DNA of 64,000 bases from Cyclobacteriaceae bacterium (GCA_025808415.1 CP075525.1:2899501-2963500); one strand, 5' to 3'. Counted from the stretch's first letter, positions 54,001 to 63,371 are shown. Program-made: numbers and translations. The notes: a model not told the origin generated them from the sequence alone.

Positions 54001-57000
54001 GTATTGTGGTATTGTTCAATGAATTTACAGGCGATCAATCCTTAACAGTTCAATATCGTATAAAATCAGGATCTAGTTATGGGGCTTGGATTACGATTCC
54101 CACCTCCATGCTGAAGACTGGCGAATTCATACCACCGGACCCGCTTGCTGCTCCATCGGCATTCGCTGTCTCTGGAACCGGAATGACCAGTGTAGGATTA
54201 ACCTGGCAATATGGAGGAGCACCTGCCCATGAATTTGAAGTTTACCGCTCACTGGCTGTTGATGGAACGTTTGCAATCGTGGCTCGTGCCACAGGGCTTT
54301 CCTATACCGATAATACGGTGCTGCCCGGTAGAACATATTTCTACAAGTTAAGAACAATTAATCCATCTGATGGTGCCATATCAGCCTTTAGCTCAACGGT
54401 GAATGCTTCAACTACTGAAGACCTTATTGCACCAACAGTGCCCACTGGACTAACGCTCTCAAGTAAAACATTTTCGAATGTTGCCTTTAGCTGGACAGCC
54501 TCAACTGATAATGTTGGCGTTGCAGGATATGAAATTTTGATCAATAACACTATTGTTGATTCGACAACAGTTTCCAGCTACATGGCCACCGGCCTTGAGC
54601 CTGGCACATTGTATAACTTTACCGTAAAAGCTTTTGATGCTTCGGGTAACAAATCGGCTGCATCAGTTGCTTTGCCGGTTACTACCAACAGTGGTATAAT
54701 GTATTATACAAAAGCAACCGGTGCGCTTAACTTAACTAACACGTGGTCCAATACTCCCGATGGGAATGGCTCTTCCCCGGCATCGCTTGCCAACAATGGG
54801 CAGATTTATATGGTTACCCGCCCAAGCACCGGTCTTGGCGGCCCGCTAACTATTGGTGGAAGTGTGTCGAAGATAGTTGTGCCTAATGGTACTACATTCG
54901 ATATTGATAATACGATCTCGGCCAAACTGGAAGTACAGGGTAACGGTATTGTTAACCTTAATCATGCCACCACCGCGCCTGAGTTTTTGAGTGTATCGCC
55001 TACAAGTACGGTTAACTTCAATGCCTATAACATTATTCCTGCGGCTACCTATGGTAACGTAAACCTTACCGGCACAGGCAACAAAAATTTTGAAGCCGGT
55101 GACATTACCATTATGGGTAACCTCACCGCTACTTCGGGCATTGCGTTAAAGGGCGCACCGTCCAATGCTTCGCGCGTTACGGTACATGAAAATATTACAC
55201 TGGCCGGCACCCCGGCCACCGTGGCCACCGACAATGCACTGGATTTAACCCTGGCAAAGGCCGGTACACAAACCCTAAGTGTTAATGGTACACTGGATTT
55301 ATACAGGATTTCAACCGCTGCCGGTACTACAGCAAGCGTGGTGAACGGTGGTAGTTCCGCAACTATTAACATTGGCTCACCCAATGGTGGCGGGCTTGCG
55401 CTGGCCAACGGCAGCACGCTTAACCTGGGCAACAACCACCTGGTAATGAAGAATGCTGCTACTATAAATGCTGCCGGGCAAACCGGCAGGCTGGCCCTTA
55501 ACGGAAGTAATCTAACCCTGAACAGCAGCAGCGCACAAAATTCCAATTTGTATGTGGATAATGTGCTGAACACAGCCGGCATGGTTACCACCACCTTTAG
55601 CAGCACCGGAGACCTGGTGATACAATCACCGCTGCGGATAACCGATGGGTTAAAAATAAAAGCCGGTGAGGTAAATTCTGGCGGCAACATCACGCTGGTT
55701 TCCACGCAAACCAAAACGGCCTACCTGCAGGAGCTTGAAGGCAACGGAAGCATTACCGGTGCCGCAAAGGTTGAGCGCTGGGTGAGCATAGCGAGAAAAT
55801 ACCGGTACATGTCATCGGCCGTGGCCAACATGACGGTGGCCATGTGGCAACAGAGTGGTATGCCCATTACAGGGCCTTTTACCGGCAGCAGTCCGAATTC
55901 GCCTAACCCTTCAATGTTTTACTATGTAGAGAACAATGGTGGCTATATTAACTATCCGCATACCGGCAGTAATAACTCGGTAACCTTTGAACGGGGCCGC
56001 GGCTATTCTATTTTCAATTACAACGGCAACAGCCCGCTTACCCTCACCATGACGGGTAATCCATACCAGGGCAGTGTACCCTATACACTTACCCCCGGTA
56101 GTGGAGGTGACACAGGCTGGAACCTGGTGGGTAATCCGTATGCATCAGCTATTATGTGGAACAACCTGACGAGTGACTGGATAAAGAGCGGTCTATCACC
56201 CATAGTACACGTACCCGATAATACAAGCGGAACGTTGGTTTTCAGAACCTATAATGCCAACAACGGACTTGGAACCCTAACCGGAGGTATCATAGCTCCT
56301 GGTCAGGCCTTTTGGGTACAAGCTGTAACAGCCAATCCATCCCTTACCATACACGAGAAAGCCAAGCGCACCAACACTTCTACCTTCTTCCGGGAAGAGG
56401 AAGCAACGGTCAACAGTATTACCATTGTTTTGTCGAATGGCTCGTTGGAAGATGAAGCATACATCATTGTTGGCAACGAATATGAGGACACGTATGAGCC
56501 CGGCATAGACGGTATGAAAATGAAGAATCAGATCCTGAACCTTAGTACGCTATCCTCAGAAAATGTGAAACTCATCTTCAACAATATCTCAAACAGTTTC
56601 TGCGAAAAGACAGTTGCATTAAGTGTCGATGATGTAACACCGGGTAACTACACCCTCTCGTTCGAGAACATCGAAAACCTGGTGGGTGTTGGCGCAGTTA
56701 CGCTTACCGATCATTTCACCAACACCACACAAACACTTACGGGCGGTGATCATTATAACTTTGCGGTTACCTCCAGCACAGCCAGTTATGGTGCCGGCAG
56801 GTTTACGCTCACACTCAGCCGCCCTGCGCTTCAGAAAAATGCAGTGGCTACTGTTGAAAATGTGTGTGGCGGAACTTCGGCCACTATTCAGCTTACCAAT
56901 ATACAGCAAGGTGTATTCTACTATGCATCTTACCTGAATGATGAAACACCGTTATCGGAATTGCAATCAAACGCCAACGGAACCATTTCCCTTGCTGTTC

Positions 57001-57851
57001 CGGTAAGTGCCTTGCAACCCGGCACAAACAACCTGGTTATCCGCACCGGGTTTAGCGGCTGCAGCAACGAACTGCTGTCGGCCACACCGCTTGCCTTTAC
57101 GTACACGCCTATGCCTCTCGTATCGGTTGACCGGCCGTACTACACGCTTTGCGATGGCGCACAGGTTACCTTAAAGGCAGAGACCAACCCTGAAAACAGC
57201 CTGCGCTGGTATAAGGATGGTCAGTTAATACCCAACCAAACCAATGCAACCTGGGTATCGGGGCCAATTGCCAGCACCACACTTTTCCAGGTGGCTGCCG
57301 TAATCAACGGCTGCGAAGGGAATAAAGCCTCTACCTATGTAGAAATCAACCAAGTACCGATGCCGGTGGTTGAGTTCAATGGCGATGTACTGGAGATTGT
57401 AAACGAAATACCTGCTGGAACCTTTATGCAGTGGTACAAAGACAACGAACCCTTGGATGCCTACGACCGGGGTATTAAACCCGTTGAGCCCGGCTCGTAT
57501 ACGGTATTGGTTTCAAAAGGCGGTTGCTCAAAAGTTTCCGAATCGTTCGAGTACCTGGTAACCGACACGGAAAACCCGGTGCATGATGGCTTCAACGTTT
57601 ACGTGTATCCTAACCCGGCAACCCACGATAAACTGTATGTGAAAATAGAAACTACATCAACACTGGATGCCAACATCGCGATTGTTGACCTTACCGGGCG
57701 TAGCGTGTTTGATGCTTCCCTAAAAGGGACGCACGTAAACGGTGTTCATAAATTAAACGTATCGCAGGACACAGCCCCGGGGCTGTACATTATATCGATA
57801 CGGCAAGGCAGCGCTGTGCTTCAGCGCAAACTGATACTCCATTTTGAGTAA
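51078..57851 (+). CDS. Giant secreted esterase with FN3/PA14 modules and T9SS type-A sorting domain
   Basis: ATG 51078 is chosen over upstream in-frame ATG 51012 because a signal peptide follows directly ('KPLAKIAIFIAVFTSLCNLSYS'), giving 2257 residues. The alpha/beta-hydrolase region (about 110-455) has 'LIVMAHGFGERANCW', nucleophile Ser347 in G-L-S-D-G-G, Asp399 in 'GGTDTNP' and His431 in 'LGHGVWN'. It is interrupted by an inserted small domain (about 180-264). Ig-like and fibronectin-III modules follow, a PA14-like domain (about 835-1010), and two more FN3. A beta-helix-like stretch comes next, then a 'GWNLVGNPYAS' module, and a type-A T9SS sorting domain from 'VYPNPATHDKLYVK' to the end. 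The hydrolase is related to those at 37872 and 58189. A strong terminator follows. Confidence 0.9.
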   Translation: MKPLAKIAIFIAVFTSLCNLSYSQIDTTWTYFHYKNDGTRGAGPGTSGTFINVDIRLVNDESSSGIFNNRFYLKENQTFSHRLVNGLPSTSYYAMAGFGSINYKEGNLRRLNNWGQDLYVMNYRLLFPKNYNANPNVAGGYPLIVMAHGFGERANCWGSNCYWGSTFYDPNTNNNPPVNNTKYSITGVTSTGGGSQIIVTTNATHGFSSSGYGNQILISNSTVASYNGSRTVAEVLTTTSFRVNIPFNGNATGNVESLGALRLLNNDHSMTHGGSVHQSAVLHPGITSNMLPSDPNMPARAFPGFVLYPQNLNGWEQGGANNVVRIIRLLMQKYNIDPNKIYVHGLSDGGSGTYRLVRTAPWLFAAALPMSAVNNPENNYPIYPFINTVPLWVFQGGTDTNPRPVHTEALIQNFRNAGMDVRYKLYPTLGHGVWNNAYAEPDFFSWMMRKNKANIHVNFGKPEVCGTSGAATVLHLAQGFLAYQWERDGQIIPGATSSTYSATLPGTYRARFSRVANPGESDWNRWSDPVIVTEVAPPKPSIQALGSTVFPTVISNDDRVVLKSSQKNEKYLWSNNGVQFTPDRTFNDIFNDRLDTLSMIQRKSDQPGIYTLKTAEISGCQSLSSDPVAVTFNTPTTITLPSNFSGTAQSASSIFLSWTDNSPNESGFEIWRRRTGETVYTFVTRTAEDAVSYLDNNLVANTTYYYKIRAVSSTARSIYFPGNNDINENVVVTTLGDAVPPTPPQNVRVTFNNLTTIRLEWDAGTDNIGVRRYKINYTGSPSGTAFTTTATTTFTITGLTANNAYQITVQTEDFAGILSPPSNLITGTTYVDGLYYEHSTGAWQSLDPFISGPSGFNDLPPINWNTAEFTGKIANFNVNPNTDPPHPNGTLGIATQQEFYKIKFDGYITKPGTGNVIVQFNTTSDDGSMLFLKGFNRNPANQAEFTQYRIVNNDGLHGAVTATSEDVTLDSAFHRIVVLFNEFTGDQSLTVQYRIKSGSSYGAWITIPTSMLKTGEFIPPDPLAAPSAFAVSGTGMTSVGLTWQYGGAPAHEFEVYRSLAVDGTFAIVARATGLSYTDNTVLPGRTYFYKLRTINPSDGAISAFSSTVNASTTEDLIAPTVPTGLTLSSKTFSNVAFSWTASTDNVGVAGYEILINNTIVDSTTVSSYMATGLEPGTLYNFTVKAFDASGNKSAASVALPVTTNSGIMYYTKATGALNLTNTWSNTPDGNGSSPASLANNGQIYMVTRPSTGLGGPLTIGGSVSKIVVPNGTTFDIDNTISAKLEVQGNGIVNLNHATTAPEFLSVSPTSTVNFNAYNIIPAATYGNVNLTGTGNKNFEAGDITIMGNLTATSGIALKGAPSNASRVTVHENITLAGTPATVATDNALDLTLAKAGTQTLSVNGTLDLYRISTAAGTTASVVNGGSSATINIGSPNGGGLALANGSTLNLGNNHLVMKNAATINAAGQTGRLALNGSNLTLNSSSAQNSNLYVDNVLNTAGMVTTTFSSTGDLVIQSPLRITDGLKIKAGEVNSGGNITLVSTQTKTAYLQELEGNGSITGAAKVERWVSIARKYRYMSSAVANMTVAMWQQSGMPITGPFTGSSPNSPNPSMFYYVENNGGYINYPHTGSNNSVTFERGRGYSIFNYNGNSPLTLTMTGNPYQGSVPYTLTPGSGGDTGWNLVGNPYASAIMWNNLTSDWIKSGLSPIVHVPDNTSGTLVFRTYNANNGLGTLTGGIIAPGQAFWVQAVTANPSLTIHEKAKRTNTSTFFREEEATVNSITIVLSNGSLEDEAYIIVGNEYEDTYEPGIDGMKMKNQILNLSTLSSENVKLIFNNISNSFCEKTVALSVDDVTPGNYTLSFENIENLVGVGAVTLTDHFTNTTQTLTGGDHYNFAVTSSTASYGAGRFTLTLSRPALQKNAVATVENVCGGTSATIQLTNIQQGVFYYASYLNDETPLSELQSNANGTISLAVPVSALQPGTNNLVIRTGFSGCSNELLSATPLAFTYTPMPLVSVDRPYYTLCDGAQVTLKAETNPENSLRWYKDGQLIPNQTNATWVSGPIASTTLFQVAAVINGCEGNKASTYVEINQVPMPVVEFNGDVLEIVNEIPAGTFMQWYKDNEPLDAYDRGIKPVEPGSYTVLVSKGGCSKVSESFEYLVTDTENPVHDGFNVYVYPNPATHDKLYVKIETTSTLDANIAIVDLTGRSVFDASLKGTHVNGVHKLNVSQDTAPGLYIISIRQGSAVLQRKLILHFE

Positions 57852-57873
57852 CAGAAAAATGATTTGCGTGTTA

Positions 57874-57903
57874 CGTGAGCCGGTTGGTAAACCGGCTCAC
57901 GTT
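57874..57903 (+). terminator. Intrinsic terminator after the second giant esterase
   Basis: CGTGAGCCGGTT (57874-57885) pairs perfectly with AACCGGCTCACG (57890-57901) around the loop GGTA, 22 bases after the stop codon. It is followed by TTATTTG, a short U-rich tail. Confidence 0.8.
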
Positions 57904-57909
57904 ATTTGA

Positions 57910-57955
57910 TAACCTCACCCCCTTCCCATCTCCTGCAGGAGAAGGGTGTGGGTTA
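57910..57955. repeat. Inverted-repeat element with CCTCACCC ends, copy B
   Basis: TAACCTCACCCCCTTC and GAAGGGTGTGGGTTA are imperfect complements enclosing the palindrome CTCCTGCAGGAG. The ends and the central CCTGCAGG resemble the element at 50752-50830. The two copies flank the giant esterase gene at 51078-57851. Confidence 0.65.
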
Positions 57956-58016
57956 GAAAGACTTGTTTTGGTATTTTTAGCTTGTTATAGAAACTGATGT
58001 AGCGAAAAACGTTTAC

Positions 58017-58159
58017 CGTCATTGCGCCTGTCCCGACAATTGTCGGGGAGCGGAAGGGTTAGGATGAGTAAGGGCGCGAAGCAATCTCAGTTCTCATTGA
58101 AGAATGAGATTGCTTCGGTCGCCCCTTGCCTACCGCAGGCAAGCTCCCTCGCAATGACG
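58017..58159. repeat. Dispersed inverted-repeat element, copy B (CGTCATTGCG ends)
   Basis: CGTCATTGCG (58017-58026) and CGCAATGACG (58150-58159) bound 143 bp. Inside are GAAGCAATCTCA and its complement GAGATTGCTTC, and the palindrome CCCGACAATTGTCGGG (58032-58047). It is related to copy A at 48797-48930 and lies 29 bases upstream of the GTG start of the third esterase. Confidence 0.8.
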
Positions 58160-58188
58160 AGTCAGGATTCCTTAACCCCACGAAGGAA

Positions 58189-61100
58189 GTGTTTAAGATT
58201 GGTAAACCATATCGAATATTATTTTTACTCACCTTACTGGCGATTGGCCCCGGTGTGGCATCTGCGCAAGCGCCATGTCCATCATGCCAGATAAGCACAG
58301 ATACTCAAGATCCTATACTTGAGGACCGTATCAAGTTTTGGATTTACACCCCTCCGGGAAATAACCCAAACGAACCTGCCCCATTGCTTATCAACTTACA
58401 TGGACTAGGGCAGATTGGAGACAATATTAATCTGCTAACAACACAGGCTACCGATGCAACGCCTGCCTACCTGATTGCGCAAGGGCGATGGGACGCTTCA
58501 AGGCCATTTATCGTGGTGTCGCCCCAACTGAAACGCGATTTTTCTATACCCAATATTTTAGACCAGGATTGGACAGCAGATTACATTGATAAGGTGATTG
58601 AATATGTTAAGACCATTCGCACCATTAATACGGATAAAATCTATATCATGGGGTTAAGCCTGGGTGGCCAGGGCTGCATGATATACGCTGCGGCTTATCC
58701 ACACAAGATAGCGGGCATGGTACCCATTTGCGGACGTACCAATGATATTATTGAAGAAGCCTGCTCACTGGTAAACATCCCTATGTGGATTTTTCACGGA
58801 ACAGAGGATATACAATTAAACTACACTCACGCGACCACAATGGCTGCGGCAATTAACGCATGTGCCAATCCAGGAAGCATCAGGCCTCATGTTACTTTGT
58901 TGGATGCCATCGAACACAATGCCACTTGGAATCCTATCTATAATTTGTCATCAGGTTATCCAATTTACGATTGGCTGCTGCAATTCACCAAAAATTCAAC
59001 GGCCAACGTTCCACCATACGTTAATGTTGGGGTTGATAAAAAATTTCTGGTGAGTGATGGTACGCTTTACCTGAACTCCGATTTTTTTGATGCTGATGGT
59101 TCCATTACATCCATTCAGTGGATACAACTACAGAATCCTCCTGCTCCTACCCTTACTTTGGAGCAAACGGATACCCGCATACTTAAAATCACTAACCTGC
59201 AGGCAGGTACTTTTCAATTCAGGCTAACCGTTACTGACAACCTGGGGGCCACCAGTAGTGATGATATTACAGTTGAATTGTTAACTGATCGTGGATCACA
59301 CAACAGCGTTACCAGCTTTACCCTGACCAATGCTGCTTCAGGCACCGTCATTGGCCCCTTGGTTAATGAGCAAGTCGTTTATAAAAACTACCCAGGCACC
59401 ATTGATCTTAACGTTCTGGCTACTACGGAAACCGGTGGTGGAACTTTAAAATTTAGGGTCAACAGCAACCAATTAACAAGGCAAGTGGATGGATGGAGTA
59501 GCGATAAATATGTGTACCCGGCTGGTTACGCTCCACTCGGTTGGAAAATTTTACCAGGCGAACATGTAGTCTGTGCAACACCCAATTCAAGTAGCTTTGG
59601 TAATGGAACAGATGGTGTATCAAAATGTGTAAAATTTTCCGTTATCACCCAAACGCTACAACAATACTACCCAAAGCCTGGGCAAAATTTAAATCTGTTA
59701 TCTTCCTGGGGACCCAATCCGCCCGATGGCAGTGGAACAAATAATTGGGACTTCTCTTTTACCGGCAATTTTCAGGTATTTAATGTAAACAAAGTAGCCA
59801 CTCAAGGCGGACCGTTAAGCATTGGCGGTAACGAGTCAGCGTTGTGGGTACGTAACGGTGGGGAGATGACGGTTGACAATACGTTTACCGGAGTCATTAA
59901 TGTGGAGGGCAATGGCATTGTGAATGTAAATACAAGTCAGCCAGTGGCATTCGGATCAGTTTCTCCTACCTCTACTATTCGTTTTGGAGCCAATGCTACT
60001 GCCATACCCGCGCATACCTATGGTAACGTAGTGGTTCAAAGCGGAACCAAAACCTTAAGCAGTGGCACTACTACTATTTTGGGTAATCTAACACTGACGG
60101 CTAATGCCATGGTAAACGGAGTTGCCAATAACACCAGCAACATTCAACTGGGTGGGAATCTTATATTACAAACAACAACTGAATTTAATCCCACTCAAAA
60201 ATTTGGGCTCACATTATTAGGAGGCACGCCTCATACTATTAACCTAACGGGTACCAAAGCGGTTTTTAATCAACTCACTATTTTAGGAAATTCGGTGGTG
60301 AGTATCACGCAAGGCACCTTACCGAAAACACTGGAACTGGGATCAACAACCGGTGGCGGATTAATCGTACACGCGGGAAGTGAATTAGGTTTGGGTAAAA
60401 ATCATTTAACCATTATCGGGTCGGGTACCATCAACCCTCAAAACCAAACCGGCCGCATCGCTTTTGATAACAGTAATCTGTCCGTTACCTCATCGTCATC
60501 CTCCAACTCCTACCTGTACACCAAGCCGTTGGTTGATCATGTGTCGGCCGTAACCGCTAACCTCACAGGAGCAGGTGCGCTCATCCTTCAGGATTCCCTG
60601 TTCGTGGCGGAATCGGTGAAGATGCTGAACGGAACATTAAACGCGAATGGATTTCTTACGTTGGTTTCCACTGCTGATCAGACTGCCCGCATTGAACGCG
60701 TTGAGGGCACGGGAGATATCACGGGTGACGTTCGGTTTCAACGTTATGTTCGCCCTGGAAGGATGTACCGCTACCTGGGTTTTCCGGTTCAGGGTGCAAC
60801 CGTAGGTGACCTTCAGAAGCGTGTACTGGTAACGGGAAATTTTGATGGCCGGTCAACCGGGCCAGGGCTGACTACCAATCCTTCGCTCTTTTATTATACA
60901 GAGCCGGGCGGCTGGCTCCCCTATCCAACCACAACAAGTGCTGCGGAATTTTCGATGGGAAGAGGCTATGCGGTATTCGTTCGAAAGGCAGATGACCCCA
61001 CTACAATTACCGTAGCCGGTGAAGTGCATACCGGTGATTTTCCGTTTCAGCTGAACGCAGGTTCTGCACTGCCCAACGCGGGCTGGAGCCTGTTGGGCAA

Positions 61101-62223
61101 TCCGTATGCGGCCCCCATTCAATGGGGTGGAACAGGCTGGATAGGTAATGGTATAAATCCAACGGTTTATGTTCGAGACAATGAGCAAGGCAACGGACGA
61201 TTCCTGCAATGGGATGGAGAAGATGGAGATTTAGAATTTGAAGGTTTAATTGCGCAGGGGCAGGCATTTTGGGTAAAAGCAACAAGTGCAGGTGCATCAC
61301 TCACTATTCAGGAAAATGCAAAAGCCACAGACGAAGCTATTTTTTACAGAACAAAACAAGACTCAAATTCAAGTCTTACCATTTCATTGAACCACAATGG
61401 ACTAGTAGACCGGACGTTTTTGAAATTTAACAACCGCTCAGGTTTGAGGTTTGATCCGCATCGGGATGGCGTGAAACAACAAAACAGTTACTACAATTTC
61501 GCTACGCTTACGCCCGATTCAGTGTTGGTAGCCATAAAAAATATGCCCGATACGTGTACTGCAGGGGTAACACTCTCCGTGCAACATACCAAACCCGGCA
61601 CGTATACACTTGAATTCTCCGGCTCAGCCTTGGAAAGCGAACGGGAATTTGTCTTGCAGGACAACTACCTGGGCGTGAACGTACGGGTAACATCCAATCA
61701 GCGCTACTCCTTTCAAATTACCGATGACCCCAACACCTTTGGTCATAAGCGCTTTCAACTCCTGGCCACCGTTGAACTACCACTACCTGAAATTTCGGTT
61801 GAACAGGATCACTTGGTGTCAAGCGTTACTGCAGATATTCAATGGCTGCTGAACGGTGAAGAAATAGCCGGGGCTACACAGTCTACCTACACTCCTTTGA
61901 TCAGCGGTAACTACCAGGTGCGGGTAACGAAATCATCGTGCTCAAAAACCTCTCCTCCGTTTGCCTATGTGATTACAGGAACCGAACCCAGGCAGCCTGC
62001 TTTTCACTTGTATCCCAATCCTGCTGAACATTCAGTTTCGGCTAAAGGAATTTTAAAACCAACACCGTATACCTTGCTCAATAGCTGGGGCCAGGTTGTA
62101 CAAACAGGTCTGTTGACCGCTGACCACTCAGAAATTGAATTAGCGTTTTCTTCCGGACTCTATATTCTCGCGCTTGAAGGGGAAGCAGGTATTCAACGAC
62201 ACAAACTAATCATTAAGAAGTAA
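58189..62223 (+). CDS. Large secreted esterase with PKD module and T9SS type-A sorting domain (GTG start)
   Basis: The open frame reaches back to ATG 58126, but that codon lies inside the repeat element. GTG 58189 gives a standard signal peptide ('FKIGKPYRILFLLTLLAIGPGVASA') and 1344 residues. The hydrolase domain has 'LLINLHGLGQIGD', Ser157 in G-L-S-L-G-G, Asp207 in 'HGTEDIQ' and His243 in 'IEHNATWN'. One PKD-like repeat follows (about 265-360), like those of the 37872 protein. The long C-terminal half ('GNGIVNVNTSQPVAFGSVSPTSTI', 'GNPYAAPIQWGG') is clearly related to the 51078 protein. The tail 'LYPNPAEHSVSAKG' to 'RHKLIIKK' is a type-A T9SS sorting domain. It thus joins features of both other giant esterases. 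Confidence 0.9.
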   Translation: MFKIGKPYRILFLLTLLAIGPGVASAQAPCPSCQISTDTQDPILEDRIKFWIYTPPGNNPNEPAPLLINLHGLGQIGDNINLLTTQATDATPAYLIAQGRWDASRPFIVVSPQLKRDFSIPNILDQDWTADYIDKVIEYVKTIRTINTDKIYIMGLSLGGQGCMIYAAAYPHKIAGMVPICGRTNDIIEEACSLVNIPMWIFHGTEDIQLNYTHATTMAAAINACANPGSIRPHVTLLDAIEHNATWNPIYNLSSGYPIYDWLLQFTKNSTANVPPYVNVGVDKKFLVSDGTLYLNSDFFDADGSITSIQWIQLQNPPAPTLTLEQTDTRILKITNLQAGTFQFRLTVTDNLGATSSDDITVELLTDRGSHNSVTSFTLTNAASGTVIGPLVNEQVVYKNYPGTIDLNVLATTETGGGTLKFRVNSNQLTRQVDGWSSDKYVYPAGYAPLGWKILPGEHVVCATPNSSSFGNGTDGVSKCVKFSVITQTLQQYYPKPGQNLNLLSSWGPNPPDGSGTNNWDFSFTGNFQVFNVNKVATQGGPLSIGGNESALWVRNGGEMTVDNTFTGVINVEGNGIVNVNTSQPVAFGSVSPTSTIRFGANATAIPAHTYGNVVVQSGTKTLSSGTTTILGNLTLTANAMVNGVANNTSNIQLGGNLILQTTTEFNPTQKFGLTLLGGTPHTINLTGTKAVFNQLTILGNSVVSITQGTLPKTLELGSTTGGGLIVHAGSELGLGKNHLTIIGSGTINPQNQTGRIAFDNSNLSVTSSSSSNSYLYTKPLVDHVSAVTANLTGAGALILQDSLFVAESVKMLNGTLNANGFLTLVSTADQTARIERVEGTGDITGDVRFQRYVRPGRMYRYLGFPVQGATVGDLQKRVLVTGNFDGRSTGPGLTTNPSLFYYTEPGGWLPYPTTTSAAEFSMGRGYAVFVRKADDPTTITVAGEVHTGDFPFQLNAGSALPNAGWSLLGNPYAAPIQWGGTGWIGNGINPTVYVRDNEQGNGRFLQWDGEDGDLEFEGLIAQGQAFWVKATSAGASLTIQENAKATDEAIFYRTKQDSNSSLTISLNHNGLVDRTFLKFNNRSGLRFDPHRDGVKQQNSYYNFATLTPDSVLVAIKNMPDTCTAGVTLSVQHTKPGTYTLEFSGSALESEREFVLQDNYLGVNVRVTSNQRYSFQITDDPNTFGHKRFQLLATVELPLPEISVEQDHLVSSVTADIQWLLNGEEIAGATQSTYTPLISGNYQVRVTKSSCSKTSPPFAYVITGTEPRQPAFHLYPNPAEHSVSAKGILKPTPYTLLNSWGQVVQTGLLTADHSEIELAFSSGLYILALEGEAGIQRHKLIIKK

Positions 62224-62279
62224 CCCTTTCCAGATTTTATATTCCCTTCTGTGCTATTAACTTTAGGGCAAACTCGCGC

Positions 62280-63371
62280 ATGAAAAAAATACTTTCTTAT
62301 CTCAAGAGTCTTTCCATAAGTGTATTTGTCTTCTTGATGCTGCTGGTCATCACCAACTGGGCAGTGGGAATTTATTTGGGGAAAATAGGAGCTGAAAAAA
62401 GGCATTTACTTCCCGGTTATAACGATGACCATGCGTATGCTAAACTTATTTTTGATGACTATCATGCTACAGCCCATCGTTACAAGCCCTTTGCCGAATG
62501 GCAAATGCTTCCCTATGCGGGTAAAACCTTAACGATTGATGAGCATGGACACAGAGTACATACACCCCCGGCTGGTGCATCACCAACACCGGCCATTCAT
62601 TTCTTTGGCGGTTCTACCCTGTGGGGCGAAGGATCGGACGATGCGAACACCATACCGGCACTTATCCATCACCAAATCAACACGGGCACGGTGGTCAACC
62701 ACGCCCAGCTTGCGTATAACTCCCGGCAAAACCTGGATGCTTTAATTTCGATATATGCCAAAGGTGAAAAAGCAGACCTTGTTATTTTTTACGATGGTGT
62801 AAACGATGCTGCTTTTCTATGTCCTGAAGAAATTCAGGAACTTCCCGGTCACCGGCTAATACCGTTATTTCAAAAAAAGATTTATGGCGGTGGCAAACAA
62901 GTGATTTTAACCGTACTGAATAACCTGTTCACTAAAAATATTTTACTGCTTATCCAGTATCGTCAAAATACGGGTGATGAAAAACCTTCGCTATACAATT
63001 GCCTGGACTCTGATAAAGGACGAAGTGTTGCAAGCATGCTCATGGCAAACTGGGAAATGGCCCATGAACTGGTTACCAGCCGGGGCGGAAAATTTATAGC
63101 TGTTTTGCAACCCGTTTCCTATATCGGTTCACCACGGGTGGAGCACCTTCAACTGCACGAAGAGTTGGGAGAAAATTTTCGCTTTGTTTACCACGAACTT
63201 CAGGAACTGATCAGGGAAAAAGATCATCCGTGGATATACGACTTTACCACTGCCTTTGATGGCCAGGAATATATCTACATTGATTTCTGTCATGTTACCA
63301 AAGCAGGCAACAAAATCATAGCTGAAAAATTAACACCCCTGGTTTCGCAAGCATTAAATCCTGTACACTAA
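62280..63371 (+). CDS. Membrane-anchored SGNH-hydrolase-like protein
   Basis: The 363-residue protein has one N-terminal transmembrane helix (about 12-33). The SGNH-type domain follows: 'IHFFGGSTLWGEG' with Ser112, 'NHAQLAYNSRQNLDAL' (Gly/Asn region), 'ADLVIFYDGVNDAAFLC' (block III G-x-N-D) and 'YIDFCHVTKAGNKIIAE' (Asp-x-x-His). It resembles, in layout, the SGNH protein at 44703 but with one helix. Such proteins are often acyl-transfer or deacylation enzymes for surface glycans. It starts 57 bases after the third esterase and precedes a methyltransferase; the operon relationship is unclear. Confidence 0.85.
   Translation: MKKILSYLKSLSISVFVFLMLLVITNWAVGIYLGKIGAEKRHLLPGYNDDHAYAKLIFDDYHATAHRYKPFAEWQMLPYAGKTLTIDEHGHRVHTPPAGASPTPAIHFFGGSTLWGEGSDDANTIPALIHHQINTGTVVNHAQLAYNSRQNLDALISIYAKGEKADLVIFYDGVNDAAFLCPEEIQELPGHRLIPLFQKKIYGGGKQVILTVLNNLFTKNILLLIQYRQNTGDEKPSLYNCLDSDKGRSVASMLMANWEMAHELVTSRGGKFIAVLQPVSYIGSPRVEHLQLHEELGENFRFVYHELQELIREKDHPWIYDFTTAFDGQEYIYIDFCHVTKAGNKIIAEKLTPLVSQALNPVH

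Noticed and set aside
55049..55714. 221-codon minus-strand ORF within the second giant esterase
   Set aside because: Antisense to a repetitive Thr/Ala/Gly-rich coding region, no domain visible.
58059..58298. Minus-strand ORF across repeat copy B
   Set aside because: Generated by the inverted repeat and antisense to the esterase N-terminus.
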